The position numbers and the translations under genes were made by a program. Below, one piece after another: positions 47,220-59,638 of a DNA stretch of 64,000 bases. Below the pieces are notes generated by a model that did not search any database, was not told where the DNA came from, and saw only the letters and a list, made by a program, of their open reading frames with translations. How positions within the stretch are numbered: the first letter of the stretch is position 1; each line of letters begins with the position of its first letter. Source of the stretch: Hemileia vastatrix (lineage: Eukaryota; Basidiomycota; Pucciniomycetes; Pucciniales; Zaghouaniaceae). Location of the stretch: NCBI GenBank assembly GCA_030280995.1, contig JASXTE010000001.1, positions 13,363,001-13,427,000 on the forward strand, given 5' to 3'.

Positions 47220-47763
47220 TGATTTTCACCCATTTAATCTTATAAAATATTACAGAAAGAGCAGAGTTCTTTAGCAGAGTGAATCACAAAACCAGCCATC
47301 TTTTTTATTGTAGGAATTTCTCCTATCAAATTGAACAAAGGAGCCCTTAATTTTTAGCCTTGAGGTGTAGGAAATCCTAAAATATTGGCTATAGGCCTAT
47401 ACCAAGGGAGCTGGAGAAAAATAAAAGAGAAAACCCCCTGCCCCTTTAGAAAATACCAGGTGAGACTAATTTTCTACAGAAAGTTAGAGACTGTTGCAAT
47501 TACTCTTTCCAATAACCTTCTTGACTGCTTAAAAAGTCAATAAAGTAGTCCAGATGGCTACAATCAAAACAAAACCTGAAATGCAGAGAAAATCCACATC
47601 AGAAACCAAAAAGCAGTGCACTTGTTGCACAGAAAAACAGAAAAAATACTTGATGCAGGTTGCAAATCTACAGCAGAGAAAAAATTCACAAGAGTTGAGT
47701 TAAATGAAGAAATAACCTTGCAACAAACAAAGCCAACTGTTTCCAAAAAATAGTGAAATCAGA

Positions 47764-48022
47764 CACCACAATAGAATTGATGACATTTTGTGCTTTTTCC
47801 CAACCAATTTTTTGAACTTTTAGTCAAGATACTTATCATTTATTGTCTTTAGAAATTTTAAACAACTTTTATTGATGGAAAAAAATGTTGATTTTTATCT
47901 GTCATAACCAAAATAAAAGCTGTTTGAAGTTTCTCAAGCCAATAAATGATAGATTTCTTGACTGAAAGGTCCAACAATCAGGTAGAAAAATGCACAAAAA
48001 ATTCATAGATTCTCTTGTGGTG
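47764..48022. mobile_element. 259-bp foldback MITE with AGA duplication
   Basis: Ends CACCACAATAGAATTGATGA and TTCATAGATTCTCTTGTGGTG, flanked by AGA at 47761-47763 and 48023-48025. The two halves are complementary along most of their length (for example TTAGTCAAGA..TTATCATTTATTG against its complement near 47945-47970), so the whole element can fold into one hairpin. Confidence 0.85.
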
Positions 48023-48918
48023 AGAGTAAAACACAGTGATATAGTTACAAGATGGTTTTATGATAAATAGAGTCTCCTCAAACTGTCTTATGCAGTATGT
48101 ACATGCAGACATATATTAAACTCTAAACTACAGCAGCAAAATTGGCTTACGTCCACCAAAATTGCATAAAAACCCTCTAGAAGTGCTCCCCACATTTCTA
48201 CAGATGAGGAGGGAAACCTCACTGAACCAAAATACAACCAGAAAAAATCTAAAAACCATGAAAATAGATACACCACACAATATGGGGGGGACTTGCTAGC
48301 AAGTCCGCAACCTTGGACCCAAACTCACCACAAATTGAACACACATTCACCATGGGAAATCTAGGGGTGAATTGCTAGCAATCCCCTCTCTTGAAATTTA
48401 GAGTGTCCCTTAATTATTCCAGGTTTATGAATACTTTATAAACATAAGTAAATTAGAGTTAGATTTACATTTATTCTCAGATTGATTATAGACAGAATAT
48501 CAACTGATTCCAAATTATGCACAATTTGATCCTCCAGAACTTGATTTTGGTCCTCTTTTGAGCACAAATTGATCTAACCTAAGTTTATGCATATATAATA
48601 ATTCAGGATACTTGCTCTATTAAATTTGATAATAAAATAAAATATTGATGAATTTATATAAAAAAAATTATTATGTAAGATATTAAATTATAAATTTAGG
48701 CATCATAGGAGGGCACTTAATAGAACTTAATTATACTATTTGACACCTTAATACTGTATCACACAGTTTGAAACATTTGAAAGAAAATGTGTCATGATGG
48801 GAAATGAAATTGCTTGTACAGACACTTTCAAAATTAATACTGACCATAATACACAAGTATGAAACCTTGGCATCTATCCAATAAAAGATTTTCCTTCTGA
48901 TAAATGGATTTTTCTCAG

Positions 48919-49150
48919 TTACTCCCTGCTAAAAAGTGTCCTTGTGGGGTTTTTCTGACCTTCAGGGGGGTAATTTGGCCACATCAAACTACTTCTATTA
49001 CCATGATTGACCAAAACATCATCCTCATTTCCATCTAAAGAGTTGACCTCATCTGACTGTGGCTGATCAAAGGGGTCCACCACAAGTTTAGCCAAAATTT
49101 TGGTGAACACTTTTTTGATGGATAGTGACTTTCTGGTGCTTTCCAAAATT
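48919..49150 (-). repeat. Inverted copy of the array unit at the left of the 9.8-kb element
   Basis: Read on the minus strand it follows the unit's order: a hairpin remnant beginning AAAAAAGTGTTCACC, then CAGTCAGATG, then ATGGAAATGAGGA, then AGAAGTAGTTTGATGTGGCC and a second hairpin ending GGACACTTTTT. All other units are on the plus strand. Confidence 0.7.
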
Positions 49151-49245
49151 TTCCACCTGAAGTTAGGCTAAACTTCAGGAGGATAAATTTATTATGAATA
49201 CCAAATTGACTGAAGAATACTTTTGCCCTAGCTACTCTGCATCAT

Positions 49246-49757
49246 AAAAGTGTCCAACTGAGGTTTAGCCATAATCCTGGTAGACACTTTTGGAAAGGCA
49301 CATTCTGATGGGTTTAATATCTATATATGGAAATAAGTATCAGTTTTTTATCAACATGGAACTAGAATTAATTTAATATGGCCAAAGTGTCCACCTGAAA
49401 TTTGGCCAAATACAGGTGGAAATTTTTATGAGGATTACTTGATGAAATGAAGAAGACTTGCAATTACTTTCCATCATAAAATTTTCAAACTTAAGTTTAT
49501 CAAAAATTGTGGTGACACTTTTTCCAGATCCAGTCATATGGGATCAACTCTCTATATGGCAATGAGAATCAATTTTTAGTCAATCATGGCATTAGAAGTA
49601 ATTTGATATGGACAAAATTTCCACCTGATTTTTGGCCAAAAATAAGTTGTATATGTTTATGAGGAATACTAGATTAACTAAAGAAGACTTGCACCCTACT
49701 ACTTTCCATCATAAAAGTGCCCATCAGAAGAATTCTCAAACTTGTGGTTGACACCTT
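49246..49757 (+). repeat. Three short, degenerate hairpin units
   Basis: Hairpins at 49246-49291, 49478-49522 and 49713-49757 share the AAAAGTG.. to ..ACACTTTT ends but have decayed centres. They are spaced about 233 bp apart, against 604-613 bp in the main array. The phrase ACTGAAGAAGACTTGCACCCTA precedes them as in the long units. Confidence 0.75.
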
Positions 49758-50242
49758 TGGCCTGGTCCAGCCATATGGGATCAATTCTGCATATGGAAAT
49801 GAGGATTTAATTTGTTCAATCATGGTACTAGAAGTAATTTGATATAGACAAAGTTTCCAACTAAATATTGGAAAAAAATCAGTTGAAAACTTCATTTAGT
49901 TTTTCAAAAAATCAAATTTATGCACAATTTTATTCCTGATGATGCCCATTTTATCCAACACCTCTTCTGAGCCTTGAAAGTAGGCATTTAGCTTGAATTT
50001 TTAATTTCATATAAAATCTCTTTTATTCAACCTATTTCTTTTTATCCCTTTTTTTTCTTTTAGATATCAATTAATTTTATGTAAAACAAATTATTTTCAT
50101 AATTTTTTACCTGTATTTAATAAAATTATTAAAGGTTTAACATCACCCTGTAATCATTTGGAACATGTTTTTTTTGCTATACTTATAAAAATAATAATAT
50201 ACTGGTGACAAAAAATTGACCAAATGATAAAATATTAATAAA

Positions 50243-53200
50243 ACAGAAAGATCAAATTCCAGTGGATATGTTTTAAAAAAATACCAGTTGCACTGAAGAA
50301 GACCTGCACCCTAGATACTCACCATCAAAAAAGTGTCCAGCACAAGTTCGGCCAAACTTGTGCTGGACACTTTTGGTCAGGTGCAGTCATATGAGATCAA
50401 TTCTCGCTATGGCAATGAAAAAAATTATTTGATAAAAAACTTCACTAGAAGTAGTTTTACATAGCCAAATTTTCTACCTAGAGTTCATCCAAACCACAGG
50501 TGCACAATTTTTTATCTTTAAAAAAAGTCAATTTAGTACAATTTATCCCTGATGGCTCTCATTTGCTTCAACACCTCTACTGGCCTTTGATAGTAGGAAT
50601 ATTACTTGGATTTCTTTTTTCATATTTGATCCCTTTAACTTAATTTTTTACTCCTAATATTGCTTTTGGATATCAATTAATAATTTTTAAAATAAACTAT
50701 TTTCATATTTTTATACATTTATTTAATAATATTATAAATGGCATAACATCACCTGGTATGCATTTGGCACATGAGTTTTTTCTATACTTATAAAATTAAT
50801 AATATAATGGTGACCAAAAATTAATCAAATGATATTTATGAGTGAGGAACAAAGATAAAATACCAGTAGACATGTTTTTAAGAAATACTAGATGAACTGA
50901 AGAAAAATTCTACCCTAGCTACTCTCCATAATAAAAGTGTCCAGCACAAGTTTGGCCAAACTTGTGCTGGACACTTATGGTCAGGTGCAGTCAGATGGGA
51001 GCAATTCTCTCTATGGAAATGAAGATAAATTTTTGATAAAAAATTACACTAGAAGTAGTTTGATATGGCAAAATTTTCATGCTGAAGTTTTGGTAAAGCT
51101 CAAGTGGATTTTTTTCATTTTTACAAAAAAGAAATTTTAGTGCAAGTTTAGCCCTGATTGTGCTAATTTGATTCAACATCTCTTTTTTCTGTTTATGGCA
51201 GGAATTTAACTTGGATTTTAATTTTCATCCTTGATTTCTTTTATTTTACTTTATTCCTCTCATATTGCTTTTGGATAGAAGTTTATTTTTTGTAAAATAA
51301 ATCATTTTCATATTTTTTTTTCCTTTATTTAATAATATTATAAAAGGTGTAACATCACCCAGTATTCATTTGGCACACAAGTTTTTGCTATACTGATAAT
51401 ATAAATAATATAATGGTGACAAAAAATTAATCAATTGATAAATATGAGTGAGGCACAAAGATTTAATAACAGTGGACATGTTTATAAGAAATTCCAGATG
51501 ATTTAAAATGACTTGCACCCTGGCTACTCTCCATGATAAAAGTTTCCAGCATAAGTTTGTCCAAACTTGTGCTGGACACTTTTGGTTTCATGCCGTCAGA
51601 TGCAATCAATTCTTTTTATTGAAATGAGACTGAATGATCACTCCATCATTGCACTGAAAGTAGTTTTATATGGACAAATTGTCCCCCGGAAGTTTGTCCA
51701 AACCTAAGGTAGACAATTTTTTACTTTGGTAAAAAGTAAATTTGATCCATGTTAATCTATGATGGTGCCCATTTTTTCTGAAGCCTCTACTGGCTCATGA
51801 TAGCAGAAATTATACTTAATATCTTTATTTCATGGTTGATCTCTTTAATTTTTATTTTAACCTTTTATTTATCCTTTAGCTTTTAAATATCAATTTTATT
51901 TTGGTAAAACTGATAAATTTCACATTTTTTTACATTTATTATATAATACTATTAAAGTTGTAACATCATACAGTGTACATTCAGTACACATGTTTTTTCT
52001 ATACTAAAAACATTAATTTTATAATGGTGACTAAAAAATAACCAAATAATAAATATGGATGACACAGAAAGATCAAATACCCAGACATTTTTAAAATGAA
52101 TATAAGATTAACTGAAGAAGACTTGCACCCTAGCTACTCTCCATCATAAAAGTGTCCAGCACAATTTCAGCTGAGCTTGTGCTGGACACTTTTGGTTGCA
52201 TGCAGTCAGATGGGATAAATTTACTCAATGGAAGTTAAAATGAATTTTTGCTCAATCATTGCACAAGAAGTAGTTTTATACTGCTATAATATCCTCCAGA
52301 TTTTTTTGAAAACCTCAGGTGGAAACTTTTATTAATTTAAAAAAAATGAAAATATATTCCAAATCTAGAACTGGTGGTGCAATTTTAGTCTGAAAAATCA
52401 AATTTTCTTTGATGGCAGAAATTTTATTTGAATGTTTAACTTCATATTTAATCACTTTTATTTTACTTTTTTATTCCTCTTTTTGCTTTCAAATATCAAT
52501 TTATTTATTGTAAAACTAATACTTTTCATATTTCTTTTACTTTTATTTAATAAGATTATTAAAGATGTAGAATCTCTCAGTATGCATTTGGCTTATAATT
52601 TTTTTCAATACTAATAACATTAATAGTATAATGGTGAAAAACAATGAATCAAATGATAAATATGAATGACACAGAAAGATCATATACAAGTGGATTTGTT
52701 TATAAGGAATACCTGATGAACTGAAGAAGACCTGTACCCTAGATACTCACCATCATAAAAGTGTCCAGCATAAGTTCGGCCAAACTTGTGCTGGACACTT
52801 TTGGTTGCATGCAGTCAGATGGGATAAATTTACTCTATGGAAATGAAAATGACATTTTGCTCAATCATTGCACAATAAGTAGTTTGATATTGCCAAAATG
52901 TCCTCCTGATGAGTTTTCAAAACTCATCAGGACACTTTCTTTGGTTTAACAAAAAAGAAAATATAGTCCAAGTTTAGCCCTGGTGGTGCACATTTGATCT
53001 AACACCTCTACTTATTATTGATAGTGGAAATTTTCCTTAGATTTTTTTTCTTTTTTTATCCCTTTTATTTTACTTTTCTATTGCTCATATTGCTTTGGAT
53101 ATAAATTTTTAATTTTTAAAATAAATAATTTTCATACTCTTATACCTTTATTTAATAATATATGATTAAAGGTGGAACACCACCTGGTATGCATTTTTCA

Positions 53201-56200
53201 CACAAGTTATTACTATAGTAATAACGTTAATAATATAATGATGACAAAAAATTAATCAAATGGTAAATTTAAATGACACAGAAAGATCAAATTCCAGTGG
53301 AAATGTTTATAAGAAATCCCTTTTGAGTTTAAGAAGATTTGCTGTATGCCTATTCTCAATTATAAAGTGTCCAGCACAAGTTCAGCCGAACTTGTGCTGG
53401 AAACTTTTGGTTGCATGAAGTCATATGAGATAAATTCTCTCTATGGCAATGAAAATTATATTTCACTCAATTATCGAAGTAAAGAATGTTTAATATTGTA
53501 AAATTGTCCCCTAGAAGTCTGTCCAAACCTCAGCTCAAAATTTTTTAGCTATACATAAAAGTAAGTTTAGACCAAGTCTTGACCTAGGGGTCCCCAACTG
53601 TCCCAACACCACTTCTTGCTCTTGATAGTAAAATTTTACTTGTATTTTTTATTTTGTATTTGATCCCATTTATTTTCATTTTACGTTTCTATTACTATTT
53701 TTAATTTTAAATATCAATTTATTTTTTTAAAAACTAAACATATTCATATTTTTTTAACTTTATATAATAATATTATTAAAGGTGTAACATCACCAATTTT
53801 GCATTTGGCATGCAGTTTTTTGCTATACTAGAAACATTAATAATATATATGGTGACAAAAAATTAATTATAAGATAAATATGAATGATAAAAAAAAGTTA
53901 AAAAACCAATAGAAATGTGAAAAACAAAAAAATGATGTACTGAGAAACACTTCCACCCTAGCTACTCTCCATAATAAAAGTGTCCAGCACAAGTTCAGCC
54001 GAACTTGTGCTGGACACTTTTGTTCAGGTGCAGTCAGATGGGATCAATTTTCTCTGTGGAAATTAAATTTAAAAAAATGCTAAATAATTACATTAGAAGT
54101 AGTTTTGTATGGCTGAATTATCCACCTTGAGTTTTTCCAAACCTCAGGTGAAAAATTTTTTATTTTTAAAAAAAATTAAATTTTATCAAATTTAGCCCTG
54201 ATGGCACCCATTTGTTTCAACACCTCTACTGGCTCTTGAAGGCAGGAATTTTCCTTGAATTTTTTTTTTTCATATTTGATCTCTTTTACTTTACTTTTTT
54301 ATCACTCATGTTACATTTGGATATTAATTTATAATTTTGGAAAAAAAATCATTTTCATATTTTTTTAACAATTTTTTAATAATATTATAGAAGGTGTAAT
54401 ATAACATGGCATGCATTTGGTGCAAAAGTTTTTTCTATACTAATAAAATTAATAATATTCTAATGACAAAAAATTAATCAGATAATTAAATATGAATAAC
54501 ACAGAAAGATCAAATACCAGTTGACATGTTTTAAAAAAATAACAGTTGCACTGAAGAAGACCTGCATCCTAGCTACTCTCCATCATAAAAGTGTCCAGAA
54601 CAAGTTCGGCCAAACTTGTGCTGGACACTTTTGGTCAGGTGAAGTCAGATGGGAACAGTTCTCTCTATGACAATGAGAAAAATAATTTGATAAGAAAATT
54701 CACTAGATGTAGTTTGATATAGCTGAATTATCCACCTAGAGTTCATCCAAACCACAGGTACACTATTTTTTATCTTTAAAAAACAGTCAATTTAGTACAA
54801 TTTATCCCTGATGGCTCTCATTTTATTCAACATCTCTACTGGCCTTTGATATTAGGAATAATACTTGGATTTCTTTTTTCATATTTGATCCCTTTAACTT
54901 AATTGTTTATTCCTCATATTGCTTTTGGATATCAATTAATAATTTTGAAAATAAATTATTTTAATATTTTTATACATTTATTTAATAATATTATAAAAGG
55001 TGTAACATTGCTCAGTATGCATTTGGCACATGATTTTTTGCTATGCTTATATAATTAATAATATAATTAAGACAAAAAATTAATCAAACAATATGTATGA
55101 GTGAGGCACAAAGATAAAATACCAGTAGATATGTTTGTAAGAAATACCAGATGAGCTGAAGAAAAATTCTAACCCAGCCACTCTCCATCATAGAAGTGTC
55201 CAGCACAAGTTCGGCCAAACTTGTGCTGGACACCTTTGGTCATGTGCAGTCAGATGGGATCAATTCTCTGTATGGCAACAAAAATATTTTTTTATCAAAT
55301 TTCACTAGAAGTAGTTTGGTTTAGCTGAATCATCCACCTGCTGTTCTGCCCAATATCAGGTGTATAATTTTTTATCTTCAAAGAAAAGGTCACTTATTAC
55401 AATTAAGCCCTGATGGCTCCCATTTGCTTTAACATCTCTTCTGGCTCTTGATAGCAGGAATTTTACTAGTATTTTTTTCATATTTGAACTCTTTGACTTT
55501 TATTTTACTCTTTTATTCCTCTTTTTACTTTTAAATTTCTATTTAATTTTTGTAAAACTAATCCTTTCCATATTTATTTACGTCTATTTTAAAAAATTAT
55601 TTAAGGTATAACTTCACATGGTATGCATTTGGCACACAAGTTTTTTCTATACTAATAAAATTAATAATATAAGGGTGATAAAATATTAATTGGATGATAA
55701 ATATGAAAGATACAGACTGATCAAATACTAGTAGACATGTTTATGAGAAATACAAGATGAAGGAACTGAAGGAAATTTCCACCCAAGCCACTCTTTATCA
55801 TAGAAGTGTCCAGCACATGTTCGGCCAAACCTGTGCTTGACACTTTTGGTCACGTGCAGTCAGATGGGATCAATTCTCTCTATGGCAACAAAAAAACATT
55901 TTTTTATTAAACTTCACTACAAGTAGTTTTGTTTAGCTGAATCATCCACCTGTCATTCTTCCCAACCTCAGGTGTATAATTTTTTATCTTTATAAAAAAA
56001 GGTCACTTATTAAAATTTAGCCCTGATGGCTCCCATTTGTTTCAACACTTCTACTGGCTCTTGAGAGCAAGAATTTTACTAGTATTTTGTTTTTCATAAT
56101 TGATCTCTTTGAGATTAATTTTACTTTTTTATTTCTCTTTTTTTTAATATCTATTTAAATTATTGTAAAGCTAATCATTTTTATATTTTTTTACTTTTAT

Positions 56201-56930
56201 TTCATAATATTATAAAAGGTGTAAAATCACCTGGTATGCATTTGGCACATGAGTTTTTTCTATACTTATAATATTAATAATATAATGGTGACAATAAATT
56301 TATCAAATGATATATATGAGTGAGGCACAAAGATCAAGTACCAATGGACATGTTTATAAGAAATACCAGATTAACTGAAGAAAATTTCTACCCTAGCTAC
56401 TCTCTGTCATAAATGTGTCCAGCACAAGTTTGGCCGAACTTGTGCTGGACACTTTTGGTCACATGCAGTCTGGTGTGATCAATTCTCTCTCAATCATTGC
56501 ACTAGAAGTTGTTTTATATGGCTAAAAGGTTATGCTGAAGTTTTGTTAAACCTCAGATTGGCACTTTTTTGTTTTTCAAAAAAGCAATTATAGTCCAAGT
56601 TTAGTGCCACTGGTGAGCATTCACCCCAACATGTCTTCTTGCTCTTGATGGCAGTAATTTTATTTTAATTTTTTATTTCATATTTGCTTCCTTTAATTTT
56701 ACCTTTTTATCCCTCATATTGCTTTTGTATATCAATTTATTTTTTGTAAAATAAATCATTTTCATATTTTTTTACCTTTATTTAATAATATCATAAAAGG
56801 TGTAACATCACCCGGTATGCATTGGGCACACAAGTTTTTGCTATACTTATAATATTAATAACATAAAGGTGACAAAAAATCAATCAAATGATAAATATGA
56901 GTGAGGCACAAAGGTCAAATACCAATTAAT
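50243..56930 (+). repeat. 608-bp tandem repeat, eleven units, each with a 46-bp palindrome
   Basis: Main hairpins lie at 50329-50374, 50933-50978, 51538-51583, 52148-52193, 52757-52802, 53363-53408, 53976-54021, 54587-54632, 55192-55237, 55802-55847 and 56411-56456; the mean interval is 608 bp. The arms are AAAAGTGTCCAGCACAAGTT and its complement. The centre is CGGCCA, CAGCCG, TGGCCG and similar, all one or two CpG changes from CGGCCG, so the original palindrome was perfect over 46 bp. About 130 bp downstream each unit has a second, weaker hairpin; at 52906-52932 it has 13-bp arms (CCTGATGAGTTTT) around one base. Between hairpins the units share CAGTCAGATGGGATCAATTC, GAAGTAGTTTGATATGG and CTATACTAATAA-type phrases. 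Short ORFs here repeat with the DNA unit and are not taken as genes. Confidence 0.93.
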
Positions 56931-57539
56931 CAATAGATCTTTTTAATATTATAAATTTTTTGATTAAATAAAATGGTAATAATGAATTATATTTTTCATC
57001 CACAATTCCACTCTAATGATTCCCACTGCACAAAAAGGGTTCACTCAGTCCTTTCTTTACTGCTTGCGCATATATTTTATTGCCCACAGTACTACAATTT
57101 TTTTTAGTGATTATCCCACATCTGATTCAGGAATATTTTTGAACAATATAAGTTTTTTTTACAAAAGACCTTATCATATCCAATATCCCACAAAATATAC
57201 AACCTGTTTTTGTATTAAAACCCATTAATTATTAAGAAATTGTTTAAATAATTAGATTAGACCCTGGCACAGCTAGATCCATACCAACCGACCTAAAGTC
57301 TTTTCAATATTGAAAACAATTAAATAAAATTATGATATCATACTAAATTATGGGCACCAACCATAATTCAGCACTTCTCATTTGCTCTGCTACAAAATGA
57401 GTGCATGTAGCATTTTTCTAATGTCAGACTGTTTTTCTTCCTTCCCTCACACCTTTAGTCCAGAATGAAAATTTAGTATGAGTTTTGGTCAAGTTGGTTT
57501 GCCAGTGTTATCTGTATGCAATATGAATTCATATTGCAT

Positions 57540-57870
57540 ATTTCTATTTATGCATAAAATATACTTGTTAAGCATCATTTTTTGCATTTTTCAATCATTA
57601 TGCATATTTATGGATATGCATATGCATATTCATTATACAGATTTATATGCATATTGATATATTTTATTCATATACATATATGCACATTTTTTTGCATATT
57701 CAATATGCATATTTTTTATGCATATTCTATATTCATATTTTTATGCATATTTATTCTTCATAGTCATTATGCATACACTTTAGATAGGCATTTCACATCA
57801 ATTTTTAACATGCAATAAGTATCCACCATGCAAATTCAAATGCATATGCATCTATATCATACACGCAACA
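57540..57870 (+). repeat. TGCATATT-rich tract
   Basis: Some twenty irregular repeats of TGCATATT/ATATGCAT, including several ATGCATAT palindromes. A matching tract lies at 13330-13620. Confidence 0.8.
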
Positions 57871-59378
57871 TATATTCAAGTTTAATATTTGAATATTAAG
57901 GTATGCTAAGTGATGTTGTTCAACCTTTTGCCAAACCTGAGATTAACTGATGTTCAATGTGGTTCATAAGCTCTGCTCAAGGAGAGATTGTTCTGGATTC
58001 AATCTGTGACAGTTTATTTTTTCAATGTTTTTTCATCAGATTTAAAAACATATTTCTGACAGTTTCAGGATGGTTTCCCAACAGTTTCCTGACAAATTCC
58101 TGATAGTTTCAAATAGAGGGAACTGCTAGCAGTTCACCCCCAGATTTCTTGTGGTGATTGAGCTATTGATAAAGGAACCATACAATCAAGGATGAACACT
58201 ACTTAGCAGAACAGTTTTAGGTGGGTGTTCAAGTAGAGTTCAGTATGGGTTCAGTCTGAGTTCCATCTGAGTTCCATCTGAGTTCAGGTTCAGGACTTGC
58301 TAGCAATTCCACCCCCTATATTGCGTAGTGATAATACCTTAAACCTAAAAATATGCTAAAAAATCATCAAAACATAAAATATGGAGAATTATTAGCTCTA
58401 TCAAATAATATTAAGATCTTAACCCTAGCACTTAAGGTTAGCCCAAAAAAATTCAAAAATCAAAATTAAACAGTTATAGTAAAAACTGAAATATGTGCAA
58501 ATGAACTCTTAAAACCCAAAAAAATATTATTAACAGTACATGAAATATAGAGAAAGCCCATGTCTATCCAATAATACTAGCCACACCCCTGTAGCACTAA
58601 TATTAATCCCAGTAATCCAGAAAAACAATATTATCCCCCAGTTTGAGTATACTGGACACTCCCAAATTTTAACCCAACTACCAAAACAGCACCAAATAAT
58701 TTGTGCAATAGAAGTATTCATGTTGATTTTCCACAGCTGATAATGATGAGATTTTTTAATAAATATGTTGTCCCATAGATTTTTAAGATCATCAACAAGT
58801 GGCTTCAAAAGATTATTAATCTGCTCACTTGTGAGCTCATTTGGACCAAGTATAATAGCATGAAAATGATTTTCTGTTTTGTATCAATCTTCTGGAGTCA
58901 AGCTCATACACATTATCATGATATTTCTAAAAGACTTCTGATGAGCTCAAATCAGATTACTACCTTGCCTGAACCAGTCCATATACAAACTAAACATTAA
59001 ATTACCAGGTTTTTTTGTATATCTTATTTCATTACTATTTTGGTGATAGAAATATTAGGATGATTTTTCCAAAAAAAACATCACAGAAATCTCTCATTAC
59101 ATCATCTTTCACATTTCCCAGAAAAGAATTTTTTTCTCAATCAGCATCTTGAATTTGAATAATTGAAACTTTTCAGAAAGCCAATCAATAAAATTGTTGT
59201 GATGAAAAGTTTTCTGAGGATAGAAACTTTCTACTTCTAGATTTTAACTCACTGAATACAACATTTTATCACAAGGAAAAATTTCTTTTCTCCATTCTAA
59301 ATATTCAAATAGTGTTTTGAGGAGAAAAAAATGGTTTCCTGTAAGATAAGATTGATGGATGACTTTTGGAAGAATAAT

Positions 59379-59638
59379 CACTACACAATATAAGGGGTGG
59401 ACTTGCTAGCAAGTCCCCAACCTGAACTCAGACAGAACTCAGATGGAGCTCAGACTGAACTCATACTATACTCATATTGAACTCTACTTGAAGACCCACC
59501 TAAAACTGTTCTACTGAGTGGTTTTCATCCCTGATTGTATGGTTCCTTTATCAATAGCTCAATGTGTGTTCAATCTGTGGTGAATTTGAGTCCAAGGTTG
59601 CGGACTTGCTAACAAGTCCTCCCCCATAGTGCACGGTG
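59379..59638. mobile_element. 260-bp CACTA-type MITE, copy 4
   Basis: Starts CACTACACAATATAAGGGGTGG with GGACTTGCTAGCAAGTCC just inside, ends TCCCCCATAGTGCACGGTG. AAT flanks both sides (59376-59378 and 59639-59641). The interior matches copies 1-3. It interrupts the second tnp2 copy. Confidence 0.9.

Larger units (their letters stand above)
48348..58156. mobile_element. 9.8-kb non-autonomous CACTA-like element
   Basis: Inverted ends CACCATGGGAAATCTAGGGG and CACCACAAGAAATCTGGGGG (complement of 58137-58156) match with few differences over about 45 bp. Each contains a GCTAGC-centred palindrome: ATTGCTAGCAAT at 48371-48382 and GAACTGCTAGCAGTTC at 58120-58135. The target duplication is ATT (48345-48347 and 58157-58159), and the same site is unoccupied in the MITE at 32272. 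The interior holds no transposase. It consists of a left subterminal region, three short hairpin units, eleven 608-bp tandem units and a right region with a TGCATATT-rich tract. Confidence 0.9.
48271..58330. mobile_element. CACTA-type MITE, copy 3, split by the 9.8-kb element
   Basis: Left part 48271-48347 starts CACCACACAATATGGGGGGG and holds the perfect palindrome GGACTTGCTAGCAAGTCC (48289-48306). The right part 58157-58330 ends CCCCCTATATTGCGTAGTG. ATA flanks both sides (48268-48270 and 58331-58333). Without the insert it is about 248 bp, the length of copies 1 and 2. Confidence 0.9.
47366..58735 (-). repeat. Second solo LTR (minus), interrupted twice
   Basis: Starts TGTAGGAAATCC and ends TTTTCCACA. 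Its sequence resumes across two insertions, a MITE at 47764-48022 and a second MITE at 48271-58330 that carries a 9.8-kb element. The flanks CCTTGAGG and GCTGATAATG are tnp2 sequence. The bases flanking the LTR do not form a clear target duplication. Confidence 0.7.

Noticed and set aside
50937..52949. Recurring short ORFs in the 608-bp array (KLVLDT..QSDG..LYGNE)
   Set aside because: They recur because the DNA unit recurs and include the palindrome itself. Most units have the frame broken, and similar peptides appear on the minus strand only where the unit is inverted.
57582..57818. ORF of 78 codons at 57.6 kb
   Set aside because: It is the translation of the TGCATATT-rich tract, giving repeating His/Ile/Tyr peptides.
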